Positions 5,353-6,035 of a stretch of 6,035 bases of DNA are shown in pieces (positions within the stretch are counted from its first letter, which is position 1; each line of letters begins with the position of its first letter). The notes under the pieces were generated by a model. The model had not been told where the DNA came from. It made no database searches and saw nothing but the letters and a program-made list of their open reading frames with translations. The stretch comes from Flavobacteriales bacterium (lineage in GTDB: Bacteria > Bacteroidota > Bacteroidia > Flavobacteriales_D > Cryomorphaceae), in contig JAIVHQ010000294.1 in the NCBI GenBank assembly GCA_020200995.1, forward strand, positions 1 through 6,035. Reading direction: 5' to 3'. A program made the position numbers and the translations under genes.

Positions 5353-6035
5353 TCAGCGCTTCGTCTTTCGCAATTCACGCAGCTTCGCGTATTTCAAAAA
5401 AACGGAATGCGCCGAGTTCCTTGCGATAAGGTACCCGTAAAATCCGTCTCGCCAGCCCGATTTGAGAATCATGTCACGAAAGAAGCGAAAGGCAGGATTG
5501 ACAACAAAGTTGTACCACCTGGCCTTCTTGCCACGCTCATAGAGCACTTCTGCCTTAATGGTCGAAAACTTATTTATGGTGTCTAAGTGCTGATCGATGG
5601 TGTAAAAGGAATAGTGCAAAAGGTCTCCCTTAAGGTGGCCCTTCACGCTGCCGGGGTCCAGCTGACATCGGTCGTGGGGATTGCGCCCCGCCCATCGGGC
5701 TTTCCGCTTGTCGAAGAGGCGCAACTTCGTGTCGGGGTACCAGCCGGTGTGCCTTATCCACTTTCCACAGTAGTTGGTCAGGCGATTCATATCGTAACCC
5801 GTAGCGGTAAAGTTGGCCTTGGTCTTGAGAATAGATTCTTTCAATTCAGGCGTAAGCGCCTCATCTGCATCCAGCGAAAGAACGTGGTCGTATTTCGATT
5901 GGGTCAGGGCGTAATTCTTCTGCTCGATGTAGCCGCCAAACGGGTGTTGAATAAACCGCACGCCCTTCTCACGGCAAATGGCTTCAGTGCGGTCGGTTGA
6001 GTAGCTGTCCACCACCACGATGTCTTCCACCACTC
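5353..6035 (-). CDS. Family 2 glycosyltransferase, WaaE/KdtX-like (5' end outside window)
   Basis: A partial protein of 226 visible codons. The frame stays open to the right edge, and the first full codon (6033-6031) is GTG, here an internal Val. The beginning of the GT-A fold, about 25-30 residues including the usual NEE motif, is missing. Visible marks, numbered from that Val: IVVVDSYSTDRT (5-16, nucleotide-sugar binding), FGGYIEQKNYAL (32-43), the metal-binding DXD in SLDADEALTPEL (53-64), KWIRHTGWYPDTKLRLF (91-107), GDLLHYSF (136-143), and the C-terminal SVFLKYAKL (210-218). This order is that of the beta-1,4-glucosyltransferase group (WaaE/KdtX), which adds a sugar to the lipopolysaccharide core at the inner membrane. 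The exact sugar and acceptor are unknown, and a role in another surface glycan is possible. The C-terminus is basic (LRKTKR). The stop TGA is 151 bases upstream of the YceI start. Confidence 0.92.
   Translation of the reverse strand, partial: VVEDIVVVDSYSTDRTEAICREKGVRFIQHPFGGYIEQKNYALTQSKYDHVLSLDADEALTPELKESILKTKANFTATGYDMNRLTNYCGKWIRHTGWYPDTKLRLFDKRKARWAGRNPHDRCQLDPGSVKGHLKGDLLHYSFYTIDQHLDTINKFSTIKAEVLYERGKKARWYNFVVNPAFRFFRDMILKSGWRDGFYGYLIARNSAHSVFLKYAKLRELRKTKR

Noticed and set aside
5587..6000. Plus-strand 137-codon ORF
   Set aside because: Antisense to the glycosyltransferase, whose motifs are unmistakable in the minus frame.

Overview
The window looks like ordinary chromosomal DNA from a member of the Bacteroidota, probably a Flavobacteriales-type marine or freshwater lineage. 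This placement rests on four things. Two start-proximal promoters carry the exact Bacteroidota -7 element TAnnTTTG (both read TATTTTTG). The genes start after A-rich or featureless leaders rather than Shine-Dalgarno sequences. The exported proteins end their signal peptides in short Ala/Gln junctions. The gene families (DUF6364, the TPR family with a C-terminal NQGVEM-type segment, DUF2147, stand-alone CBS, a WaaE-like glycosyltransferase) are common in that phylum. The species cannot be named from this sequence.

Layout, left to right. A small DUF6364 (ribbon-helix-helix-like, antitoxin-type) gene at 19-276 (+) is followed by its own terminator and has no toxin gene next to it. A promoter at 392-421 drives an exported TPR protein (491-1621, +), closed by a strong terminator at 1664-1692. 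Then comes about 470 bases without a confident gene. It holds a doubtful 63-codon coiled-coil-like ORF, then a hairpin-rich stretch (about 1930-2070) that is open on both strands and has a perfect anti-SD complement in front of a 21-codon ORF. A stand-alone two-CBS-domain protein is encoded at 2161-2622 (-). It diverges from a secreted DUF2147 protein (2885-3307, +) across a 262-base intergenic region with several operator-like repeats. The DUF2147 gene converges, with only 22 bases between, on a TetA-like MFS exporter (3330-4598, -). Upstream of the exporter on the same strand are a secreted YceI-family lipocalin-like protein (4656-5201, -), with its own promoter, and a family-2 glycosyltransferase of the WaaE/KdtX type (5353 to the right edge, -, cut by the window).

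The gene set reads as cell-envelope and housekeeping functions: exported proteins, an efflux pump, a lipopolysaccharide-type sugar transferase and a nucleotide-sensing CBS module. YceI and the MFS gene probably form one transcript, because the 57-base gap between them shows no terminator or promoter. I see no prophage, transposase, CRISPR array, tRNA or rRNA, and no clear novel multi-gene system. The points most worth a second look are the structured stretch at 1870-2092, the TetA-like pump whose TM9 acidic residue appears to be replaced by Trp, and the orphan DUF6364 gene.
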